This document shows, piece by piece, positions 1 to 6,271 of a DNA stretch of 21,198 nucleotides. How positions within the stretch are numbered: the stretch's first letter is position 1; every line of letters starts with the position of its first letter. Both the position numbers and the translations under genes were made by a program. This DNA comes from an uncultured Succinatimonas sp. (GTDB lineage: Bacteria > Pseudomonadota > Gammaproteobacteria > Enterobacterales > Succinivibrionaceae). The DNA lies in NCBI GenBank assembly GCA_937896115.1, contig CALBLB010000178.1, positions 1 to 21,198 on the forward strand. Reading direction: 5' to 3'. Below the pieces are notes generated by a model. The model made no database searches. It saw nothing but the letters and a program-made list of their open reading frames with translations, and had not been told where the DNA came from.

Positions 1-1001
1 GCTATGCCGAAGATCCCGTACGCATGATCAGAGCCTTACGCTTTGCCGCAAAGCTGGGCTTTAAAATCTCAAAACGCACCGCCGATCCTATAAAACGTAT
101 GGCCCCCTCATTAAAAGAGGTGTCCAACGCCAGAATGTTTGAAGAGGTAAACAAGCTGTTTTTAACCGGACACGGCTTGCAAAGCTTCAAAATTCTGAAG
201 GAATACGGAATTTTCGAGATCCTGTTCCCGGGACTTGAAGAATATCTTGAAAACCCGGTCTTCAATTCTTTTGTCGAATATGCTTTAAAGAGTTCGGACG
301 AGCGTTGCAAAGAACAAAAACGCAATATGCCGCACTTCTTATATGCGGTCATTCTCTGGGCTAAATTCCAAAACGAGATCTTAAGATTAAGCGATCTCAA
401 CGACAGCGTGGTCAACGCCGCTTCCATGCGCGAACTTGCTGACATTGCCTGCCCCAAAGTACTGAGAATTCAGCACGCGGTTACGGCTATTCCCATGAGC
501 ATCTCAGAATCGATACGTTCCATGTGGTCATTGCAATTGCAGTTTTTGGAAATAGACGATCCCAAGTCTGTTGAAGCCGTAACCTCACGTCAGCTCTTCC
601 GCGGAGGCTTCGACATCTTCAGATTAAGAGCACGGTTTGAGCCTTACCTCGAACCTTTCGTGCGTTTTTGGCAACCTTACTATGACGAAAGCGCCGCCCG
701 TTCCAAGCAAAAAAATGAACAACGTCTCGCCAAAGAACGCGATGCCTTAGATACGGAAAATACCGATCCTTGGAGTATGAGCCCGGGATTTGATGCAGAG
801 AAAAAATCCCGTTCGTCAAAGAATAAGAAAAAACGCAACGTCAAAGAAGCAGCGACTGCAAACGAGCAAAACGATACTCAGGTTTTGACTGCACCTGCAA
901 AATCAAACGAAGCGGTACCTGTTGAAACTAATGATCCTGAAAGAGAGGATCGTTTGGCCCGTGCCCGTGCCTGGCGCGCATCCATGCATCTGGATCCTTA
1001 A
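1..1001 (+). CDS. pcnB: Poly(A) polymerase I (5'-truncated by window edge)
   Basis: This enzyme adds poly(A) tails to RNA 3' ends and so marks transcripts for degradation. The gene enters from the left edge: the first complete codon is at position 3 and the frame is open there, reading YAEDPVRMIRALRFAAKLGF, the conserved segment just after the nucleotidyltransferase head of the class II tRNA-nucleotidyltransferase/PcnB family. The catalytic head itself is therefore outside the window, and the ATG at 24 is internal. The following helical RNA-binding part, with the PSLKEVSNARMFEE and FPGLEEYLE regions, matches PcnB rather than a CCA-adding enzyme. After about residue 255 the protein becomes a low-complexity, Lys/Arg-rich tail (KSRSSKNKKKRN) ending in an Arg-rich segment; a basic tail is also a PcnB trait in E. 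coli. It is followed 3 bp later by folK, the usual gammaproteobacterial partner. Confidence 0.93.
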   Translation, partial: YAEDPVRMIRALRFAAKLGFKISKRTADPIKRMAPSLKEVSNARMFEEVNKLFLTGHGLQSFKILKEYGIFEILFPGLEEYLENPVFNSFVEYALKSSDERCKEQKRNMPHFLYAVILWAKFQNEILRLSDLNDSVVNAASMRELADIACPKVLRIQHAVTAIPMSISESIRSMWSLQLQFLEIDDPKSVEAVTSRQLFRGGFDIFRLRARFEPYLEPFVRFWQPYYDESAARSKQKNEQRLAKERDALDTENTDPWSMSPGFDAEKKSRSSKNKKKRNVKEAATANEQNDTQVLTAPAKSNEAVPVETNDPEREDRLARARAWRASMHLDP

Positions 1002-1004
1002 GCA

Positions 1005-1499
1005 ATGTCTACAGCACTTATTTCCATAGGATCCAATTTAGGTAACAGCAAAGAAACCGTTGCCGCGGCAATCAAAGCCTTAGGACAAATCGAGGGTTGC
1101 CGCATGACAGCGTTTTCTTCGCTTTATTTGACCAAACCATGGGGATATAAGGAACAGCCTGACTTTATCAACTGTGCCTGTAAAATTGAAACCACTCTTG
1201 CTCCGCTTTCACTTTTACATCGCATGCAAAAGCTTGAACAGGATTTTCATCGCGTTCGCAATTTAAAATACGGCCCCCGTACTTTGGATCTTGACTTAAT
1301 CGCTTTTGACGATGTGGTTATGCATACCAAAGAACTGACATTACCTCATCCTCATCTGCACGAGCGTGCTTTTGTCTTGATCCCGCTTGATGAGATAGCC
1401 GGTAATTTTGTAATTTCAGAACATAACCAAACAGTAAATGAACTTTGCAGTAAACTCACCTGCGAACAAAAAAATGAGGTAAAGATCTGTGACCGATAA
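1005..1499 (+). CDS. folK: HPPK, 6-hydroxymethyl-7,8-dihydropterin pyrophosphokinase
   Basis: FolK transfers pyrophosphate from ATP to 6-hydroxymethyl-7,8-dihydropterin, the step before dihydropteroate synthase in folate synthesis. The 164-residue protein begins with the family's ISIGSNLG motif. It carries the signature RVRNLKYGPRTLDLDLI near residues 84-100, which holds the two Mg-binding aspartates (LDLD) and the ATP-contacting arginines, then the conserved LTLPHPHLHERAFVL loop. A Tyr stands where many orthologues have Trp in the (W/Y)GPRTLD motif. The length is typical (E. coli about 159). The ATG lies 3 bp after the pcnB stop without a strong Shine-Dalgarno sequence, which suggests translational coupling. 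The last 11 bp overlap the GTG start of pth. Confidence 0.96.
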   Translation: MSTALISIGSNLGNSKETVAAAIKALGQIEGCRMTAFSSLYLTKPWGYKEQPDFINCACKIETTLAPLSLLHRMQKLEQDFHRVRNLKYGPRTLDLDLIAFDDVVMHTKELTLPHPHLHERAFVLIPLDEIAGNFVISEHNQTVNELCSKLTCEQKNEVKICDR

Positions 1500-2097
1500 A
1501 TGCCAAGTTTTACCAAAACTGATCGTGGGACTTGGAAATCCCGGTACCCAATATGCTAATACCCGTGATAACGTAGGTGTGGATTTTTTACAATTGCTTG
1601 CCGATGACATGCACGTAACTTTGCAAAGCGAAAGCCGTTTTTTGGGCATGAGTGCCCGCGGCATGCTTGCAGATCACGATGTAAGACTGCTTTTTCCGAC
1701 CACTTTTATGAATGAAAGCGGACGCAGCGTCGCAGCTTTGTGTACTTTTTTTAAAATTGCCCCGGAAGAAATACTCGTCGTCCATGACGATCTGGATCTT
1801 TTACCCGGACACATGAAGCTTAAAATCGGCGGCGGTTTTGCAGGTCACAACGGTCTTAAAAGCATAGGAGCCTGTCTTGGCAATAATCAGAATTTCATGA
1901 GACTGCGCATAGGTATAGGTATGCCTCCTTCCCGTGACGTTATAAGCTGGGTGTTAGGACGCTGTGCACCTAGTGATCGTGAAGATATCGACGAAGCATA
2001 TACCTGTGCTTTGCAGGCTTTGAAAACGCTGTATACCTCAGGTCTGCAAAAAGCTACCTGCGCCGTAAACGGCTTTAAACCAGCTCAAAACAACTAA
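1489..2097 (+). CDS. pth: Peptidyl-tRNA hydrolase with His-to-Asp change at the catalytic position
   Basis: Pth releases peptides from peptidyl-tRNA dropped by ribosomes and is normally essential. The 202-residue protein shows the family motifs: LIVGLGNPG (11-19, Asn17), TTFMNESG (71-78, Asn75), VVHDDLDL (97-104, Asp100) and AGHNGLK (118-124, Asn121). The catalytic base, His20 in E. coli within TRHN, is replaced here by Asp27: residues 25-28 read TRDN, encoded acc-cgt-gat-aac at 1561-1572. The rest of the active site looks intact, so this may be a real variant, a reduced-activity enzyme or a base error (CAT to GAT is one change). The start is GTG at 1489, chosen because GAGGT at 1476-1480 is well placed and the N-terminus aligns. 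The gene overlaps folK by 11 bp and precedes ychF, as in E. coli. Confidence 0.95.
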   Translation: MTDKCQVLPKLIVGLGNPGTQYANTRDNVGVDFLQLLADDMHVTLQSESRFLGMSARGMLADHDVRLLFPTTFMNESGRSVAALCTFFKIAPEEILVVHDDLDLLPGHMKLKIGGGFAGHNGLKSIGACLGNNQNFMRLRIGIGMPPSRDVISWVLGRCAPSDREDIDEAYTCALQALKTLYTSGLQKATCAVNGFKPAQNN

Positions 2098-2129
2098 TCA
2101 ACCAATAAAGAAAATTTAAAGAGGACATC

Positions 2130-3224
2130 ATGGGTTTTAACTGCGGCATAGTAGGTCTGCCTAATGTCGGCAAATCTACACTTTTTAACGCCTTAACCAA
2201 AGCCGGGATCGCTGCTGAAAACTTCCCTTTCTGTACCATCGATCCTAATACCGGTATCGTTCCCGTGCCGGATCCGCGACTTGATAAGATAGCTGCCATA
2301 GTACACCCTGCCAAGATAGTCCCTACCTCTATGGAGTTCGTTGATATCGCAGGATTAGTTAAGGGCGCCTCCAAGGGTGAAGGTCTTGGTAACCAGTTTT
2401 TGATGAACATACGCGAAACCGACGCCATTGCCCACGTGGTCAGATGTTTTGACGATGAAAACGTGATCCATGTAAGCGGCAAAGTTAATCCTCGCGAAGA
2501 TATCGAGATCATCAGTACCGAGCTTGCGTTAAGCGATCTTGAAATCTGTGACAAAGCACTGCAGCGTCTGACCAAACGCGCGCGCACCGGCGGTGATAAG
2601 GAAGCTTTGGCTCAGGGGGTTGCTTTAGAAAAATGCAAACCGGCTCTTGAAGCAGGTAAAAATCTGCGTCAGGTTGAATTTACCAAAGCCGACAAAGAAG
2701 CCATTAAGAATTTCAATTTCCTGACTTTAAAACCGGTAATGTACATAGCCAACGTCTCAGAAGACGGTTTTGAAAATAATCCTTACCTTGATGAAGTAAA
2801 GGAAATAGCTGCCAAAGAAGGTTCGATAGTGGTACCGGTATCAGCCGCCGTTGAAGCAGATCTGGCCTCCATGGACGATGCAGATCGCAAGGAATTCATG
2901 GACAGCATGGGACTTACCGAGCCCGGGCTCAACCGCGTCATACGTGCAGGTTATCAGTTGCTGGGCTTGCAGACTTTCTTTACCGCAGGCCCCAAAGAAG
3001 TAAGAGCCTGGACGGTCAAAGTAGGTGCCACGGCACCGCAGGCTGCAGGTAAGATCCACTCTGATTTTGAGCGCGGTTTTATCAGAGCTCAGACCATAGC
3101 TTATGATGATTTCATCAAATACAACGGTGAGGTCGGAGCAAAAGAAGCAGGAAAACTGCGCTCAGAAGGAAAAGATTACATAGTACAGGACGGCGATCTG
3201 TTCGAGTTCCTGTTCAATGTCTGA
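2130..3224 (+). CDS. ychF: Redox-regulated ribosome-associated ATPase YchF (OLA1 type)
   Basis: YchF is an Obg-family P-loop NTPase that prefers ATP and binds ribosomes; it is linked to translation quality and oxidative stress. The 364-residue protein (E. coli 363) has the P-loop GLPNVGKST at residues 9-17, the switch II region DIAGLVKGASKGEGLGNQFL near 71-90, and ANVSED where a classical GTPase would have NKxD, consistent with ATP preference. A coiled-coil segment lies in the middle, and the C-terminal TGS domain (about 280-362) ends GDLFEFLFNV, near-universal in the family. GAGG at 2121-2124 lies 5 nt before the ATG. It sits 32 bp after pth, the common pth-ychF arrangement, and is followed by a terminator. 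Confidence 0.97.
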   Translation: MGFNCGIVGLPNVGKSTLFNALTKAGIAAENFPFCTIDPNTGIVPVPDPRLDKIAAIVHPAKIVPTSMEFVDIAGLVKGASKGEGLGNQFLMNIRETDAIAHVVRCFDDENVIHVSGKVNPREDIEIISTELALSDLEICDKALQRLTKRARTGGDKEALAQGVALEKCKPALEAGKNLRQVEFTKADKEAIKNFNFLTLKPVMYIANVSEDGFENNPYLDEVKEIAAKEGSIVVPVSAAVEADLASMDDADRKEFMDSMGLTEPGLNRVIRAGYQLLGLQTFFTAGPKEVRAWTVKVGATAPQAAGKIHSDFERGFIRAQTIAYDDFIKYNGEVGAKEAGKLRSEGKDYIVQDGDLFEFLFNV

Positions 3225-3241
3225 GTGACGGCGCTGAATTT

Positions 3242-3281
3242 AAAAGCCCTCGTTTTTTGCGGGGGCTTTTACTTTTTTTTT
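3242..3281 (+). terminator. Rho-independent terminator after ychF
   Basis: An 11-bp stem pairs 3242-3252 with 3260-3270 (AAAAGCCCTCG against CGGGGGCTTTT with one T-G wobble). The loop is T-rich and a run of nine T follows at 3273-3281. It closes the pcnB-folK-pth-ychF cluster. The convergent uspE-like gene stops at 3286, and the A/T-rich stem flank may give some termination on the reverse strand too. Confidence 0.88.
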
Positions 3282-3285
3282 GCAG

Positions 3286-4176
3286 TTACGCCTGCTGATC
3301 TGCAGTGACTATGAACACGTCACCGCGGATCTGCTCCAAAACCAGTTCGCAGGCAGAAGAATTTACAGTTCCGAAGAAAGATGATCTGGGACTTGAGCTC
3401 ATACACACCATGCGGGCATCAAGTTGTTCGCAAAGTCTTGGGATCTCCTCGTCTATACGACCTTCCACCACGTGAGTATGCTCAATGGGAATGTTATGCT
3501 CCTGCGCAAACTCCTCTACTATGCGATGATGCACTCCTACCCTGCTCATCACGCCGCTTCCTGCGATGATCTTTGACAAGCTGGTATCACCTGCCATAAG
3601 ACCGCGATTTACCGGACTTACACAATTGACTATGTGCACCTCGCCGTTAAAATGCTCGGCAAATTTTAGTGCGGCACTAAGCAGTTTCTCATCAAGGATC
3701 TTAAGGTGCGAACTCTCCTCAAAATCGACGGCCAGCAAGATGGTACGCCCTAGTTTGCTTTGACTGTGCTCATCTTTAACCACCATCAAAGGAATTGAGA
3801 TGGTCTTCATAATGCTGCTGTCTATGGTACTTATAAAAAGATCTTTGATGGTATTGCGTCTGTTGGCAGAAATTATGGCCAAAGCATAACCGCCGTCATG
3901 ACATTCTTTGACAAAAGCTTGCGGAACATCTTTTGAAAAGATCACTTTGAGTTTAAAGTTCAAGATGGCAGGATAACGGCGATGCAGTTTTTCAAAATCC
4001 GCTTTTATCTTGTTGGTGACGGCATTTTCCTCTCCGGATCTCCAATTGTTTACCACTCTTACTGCAGTAACTTCAATGGAAGGTTCAAAATGGGCATATT
4101 GGGCGGCTCTGCCTATTGCAGGCTGTTCCTCTCCGGGTTTTAAAAGCACCGCAAAAGTGTTGTTGCGCTCTGCCAT
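3286..4176 (-). CDS. uspE: Tandem-domain universal stress protein, UspE-like
   Basis: Universal stress proteins support survival under starvation and stress; UspE is the tandem-domain cytoplasmic type. The 296-residue protein has two UspA folds in series: domain 1 at about 7-132, ending in the beta-strand IPLMVV, and domain 2 at about 143-292, starting with the strand TILLAVDFE and ending DVFIVTAD. Domain 2 lacks a clean ATP-binding G-x2-G-x9-G(S/T) signature; it reads SSPRSSFFGTVNSSACE, as expected for UspE-type rather than ATP-binding Usp proteins. The start is ATG at 4176, preceded on the reverse strand by AAGGAG (plus strand 4185-4190) at good spacing. The gene is divergent from the modF-like gene and converges on the ychF terminator. 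The name rests on architecture and length (E. coli UspE about 316). Confidence 0.85.
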   Translation of the reverse strand: MAERNNTFAVLLKPGEEQPAIGRAAQYAHFEPSIEVTAVRVVNNWRSGEENAVTNKIKADFEKLHRRYPAILNFKLKVIFSKDVPQAFVKECHDGGYALAIISANRRNTIKDLFISTIDSSIMKTISIPLMVVKDEHSQSKLGRTILLAVDFEESSHLKILDEKLLSAALKFAEHFNGEVHIVNCVSPVNRGLMAGDTSLSKIIAGSGVMSRVGVHHRIVEEFAQEHNIPIEHTHVVEGRIDEEIPRLCEQLDARMVCMSSSPRSSFFGTVNSSACELVLEQIRGDVFIVTADQQA

Positions 4177-4487
4177 ATCTTAATCTCCTTATGGAACATC
4201 CTTATGTAAGGTATGACTGTTCCTTGTCTTATGAGTTTAGTATTCACTGCCTCAATACAGGCACACAAAGATTCACCTTGTATGAAAGGTAATGCATGAG
4301 CAAAGCCAAATCCACGTTTTTTAATCGTTTTTGCGCATGTGATCAAAGTTAATTTGCAAAGGCATTTTCAAAGTTTTGAAAACGATCCTTTTAAGAAAAG
4401 CACCTGCAAAAAGAATGTATGAAAGATGCAGGCATACGATCCTGTTACAATCATCCAATATTTTTTTATACAACACAGGCATACATC
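4177..4487. promoter_or_regulatory. Divergent intergenic region between uspE-like and modF-like genes
   Basis: This 311-bp spacer must hold the promoters of both divergent genes. Near uspE there is a nested inverted repeat: GGAACA 4193-4198 with TGTTCC 4218-4223, and CCTTA 4200-4204 with TAAGG 4207-4211. It lies immediately upstream of the uspE Shine-Dalgarno sequence. On the modF side a weak sigma70-like pair is visible, TTACAA 4445-4450 and TATACA 4467-4472 (16-bp spacer), which would give a very short leader. I see no convincing small gene; an ORF extending from 4419 into modF has no supporting ribosome binding site. Confidence 0.5.
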
Positions 4488-5972
4488 ATGACCAGCCGTA
4501 CCATCACGTGGGAAAACACCCTTTTTCGCATCAGTAAAAAATCTCATGGAACAGAACCTACCGCTAATTTAGGAACAATTACCATCGCCCCAGACGATCT
4601 CATCGTGCTTATAGGCGGAAACGGCAGCGGCAAAACCTCGATTGCACGGGCTTTTGCAGGAGAGCTTGAACTTATACGCGGCAGTGCCCCTGAAAATTAT
4701 CACCCTGTTTTAGTCTCCTTTGAAAAACAAATGAAACTCTTTGAAGATGACTACAACATGCGCAATTCTGACTCAACTACTGCCAAAGAAGAAATAGGCA
4801 TTACCGTTGCAGATCTGCTTGCCGATGCCGATCCTGAAATTTACGATCAGGTCATGGACGGCATGAATTTAAGAGCACTTTTAAATAAACCGTTGCGTAC
4901 CCTTTCAGGCGGAGAAGGACGCAAGGCTCTTTTGGCCCAGGCTTTATGTTCAAAACCGAATCTTTTGGTGCTGGATACGCCTTTTGACGCTCTTGACATC
5001 CAAACGCGCAAAAACCTTTTGCAGCTTATCAACGAAATGCACACACGCTATAAAACGCCTACCGTGCTGATCGTCAACCGCCCTTCGGAGATCCCCGAAA
5101 CGCTCACCAAAATGGGCATAATTCAAGACTGCGCCATAACCAAGCTTTCATCCAGGGAAGAAATAGAAAGCGATCCTGATGCCAAAGTACTCTTAGGATA
5201 TGCAGACATGCCGGATGTCAATTTGCCCAAAACTCCTGCAAAGTTTGCCTTAAAGCAGATCCCCTCAGGTCCTATAGTGCAACTGCGCGACATCCACATA
5301 GAATACCAACGCGTGATCTTCGACCATTTCAATTTTACGGTTAACCCGGGTGAACACTGGCACATCATGGGCCCTAACGGTGCGGGAAAATCAACCTTGC
5401 TCTCGCTCATCACCGGTGACAATCCTCTGGTATACGCAAACGACGTAACGGTTTTCGGCTTTAAACGCGGAAACGGTGAAAGTATTTGGGATATCAAAAA
5501 ATATTACGGTGCTGTCTCAGGAGCATTGCATCTTGACTATCGCGTAAGTTCGCCTGCCATCAACGTATTGTTATCAGGTTTTTACGACTCCATAGGACTT
5601 TATACTCAGCCTGGGGATGAAGAGCTCTCCTGTGCCCGTGCCTGGCTTAAGATCGCAGGACTTGCCGACAAAGAACACACCTCGTTTAAAGCCTTGTCAT
5701 TTGGTCAGCAGCGCATGCTGCTCATCATCCGTGCTTTGGTAAAAACTCCTCCGCTTTTGATCCTGGACGAACCCTTGCAAGGACTTGACGGTTTTGCCCG
5801 TGCTCAGGTAAAAGCCTTCATTACCTACATCATGAAACACGGCCACACTTCGGTGCTTTTCGTTTCACACCACGAAGAAGACATTCCTGAAGGATTTACC
5901 AACCGTCTTAATTTCATCCCGAATGATGACAGTACCGGCGGGTTTGCCATAGTCCAGGAAAAATTAAATTAA
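4488..5972 (+). CDS. modF: ModF-like twin ABC ATPase (no membrane domain)
   Basis: The protein has two fused ABC ATPase domains and matches ModF/PhrA of E. coli along its length, including the distinctive stretches VNPGEHWHI, WDIKKY, LHLDYRVS and LILDEPLQGLD. ModF is associated with molybdate/photorepair loci; its biochemical role is poorly settled. From the chosen ATG (494 residues; E. coli 490), domain 1 has Walker A GGNGSGKT 43-50, signature LSGGE 139-143 and Walker B LLVLDT 159-164. The catalytic Glu of that Walker B is Thr164, and Asn197 replaces the H-loop His. Domain 2 is canonical: GPNGAGKS 295-302, LSFGQ 403-407, LLILDE 423-428, His461. An in-frame ATG at 4419 would add 23 residues without family support. 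No modABC or modE genes are in the window. A terminator follows at 5994. Confidence 0.88.
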   Translation: MTSRTITWENTLFRISKKSHGTEPTANLGTITIAPDDLIVLIGGNGSGKTSIARAFAGELELIRGSAPENYHPVLVSFEKQMKLFEDDYNMRNSDSTTAKEEIGITVADLLADADPEIYDQVMDGMNLRALLNKPLRTLSGGEGRKALLAQALCSKPNLLVLDTPFDALDIQTRKNLLQLINEMHTRYKTPTVLIVNRPSEIPETLTKMGIIQDCAITKLSSREEIESDPDAKVLLGYADMPDVNLPKTPAKFALKQIPSGPIVQLRDIHIEYQRVIFDHFNFTVNPGEHWHIMGPNGAGKSTLLSLITGDNPLVYANDVTVFGFKRGNGESIWDIKKYYGAVSGALHLDYRVSSPAINVLLSGFYDSIGLYTQPGDEELSCARAWLKIAGLADKEHTSFKALSFGQQRMLLIIRALVKTPPLLILDEPLQGLDGFARAQVKAFITYIMKHGHTSVLFVSHHEEDIPEGFTNRLNFIPNDDSTGGFAIVQEKLN

Positions 5973-5993
5973 ACTGTAAATCATCTCTGCGTT

Positions 5994-6024
5994 ACGGTGC
6001 TTTTTTATAAAGCGCCGTTTTTTT
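5994..6024 (+). terminator. Rho-independent terminator after modF-like gene
   Basis: An 8-bp stem pairs ACGGTGCT (5994-6001) with AGCGCCGT (6011-6018), one T-G wobble, and runs into seven T at 6018-6024. It lies 21 bp after the modF stop and separates it from the leu regulatory region. Confidence 0.8.
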
Positions 6025-6271
6025 CAATATTTTCTGAGCCTTCCATACTTATGTTTTTTGCAAAAACAGGTGTTTTTGCAAAAGAAAAAGCTTAAATAAT
6101 TATTACAAAACTTAATATTTTTAAAAAATTTTATTATTTAATTTCAAATAAATAAGAAAATTATTTTCTTTGATTTGCAAAAAACACTTGCTTTGCAAAA
6201 AACGCGATATATGATGTTGCAAACGCCGGATATTTCCGGTTGATTCAACTTAGGTTTTTGCAAGGCTTACT
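6025..6271 (+). promoter_or_regulatory. leuA upstream region with TTGCAA array and promoter
   Basis: This 247-bp, strongly AT-rich segment precedes leuA. Six exact TTGCAA hexamers start at 6058, 6076, 6175, 6193, 6217 and 6258. The first two form a perfect dyad with 13-bp arms and a 2-bp centre (6056-6083). Hexamers 1-2 and 3-4 are both 18 bp apart. A plausible promoter is TTGCTT 6188-6193 with TATGAT 6210-6215 (16-bp spacer); hexamer 4 overlaps its -35 box and hexamer 5 lies at the expected start of transcription. A short hairpin, CCGGA 6226-6230 with TCCGG 6235-6239, would be in the leader RNA. AAGG at 6262-6265 is the leuA ribosome binding site. No leucine-rich leader ORF is visible. Confidence 0.65.

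Noticed and set aside
4419..4487. N-terminal extension of the modF-like protein
   Set aside because: The 23 added residues have no family counterpart and no ribosome binding site; the ATG at 4488 aligns with the family start.
6051..6095. A 14-codon frame (MFFAKTGVFAKEKA) upstream of leuA
   Set aside because: No ribosome binding site and no Leu codons; its sequence is the by-product of the TTTTGCAAAA dyad.
6211..6243. A 10-codon frame (MMLQTPDISG) before leuA as a possible leucine leader
   Set aside because: Only one Leu codon, it overlaps the predicted promoter and start point, and no attenuator with a T run follows.
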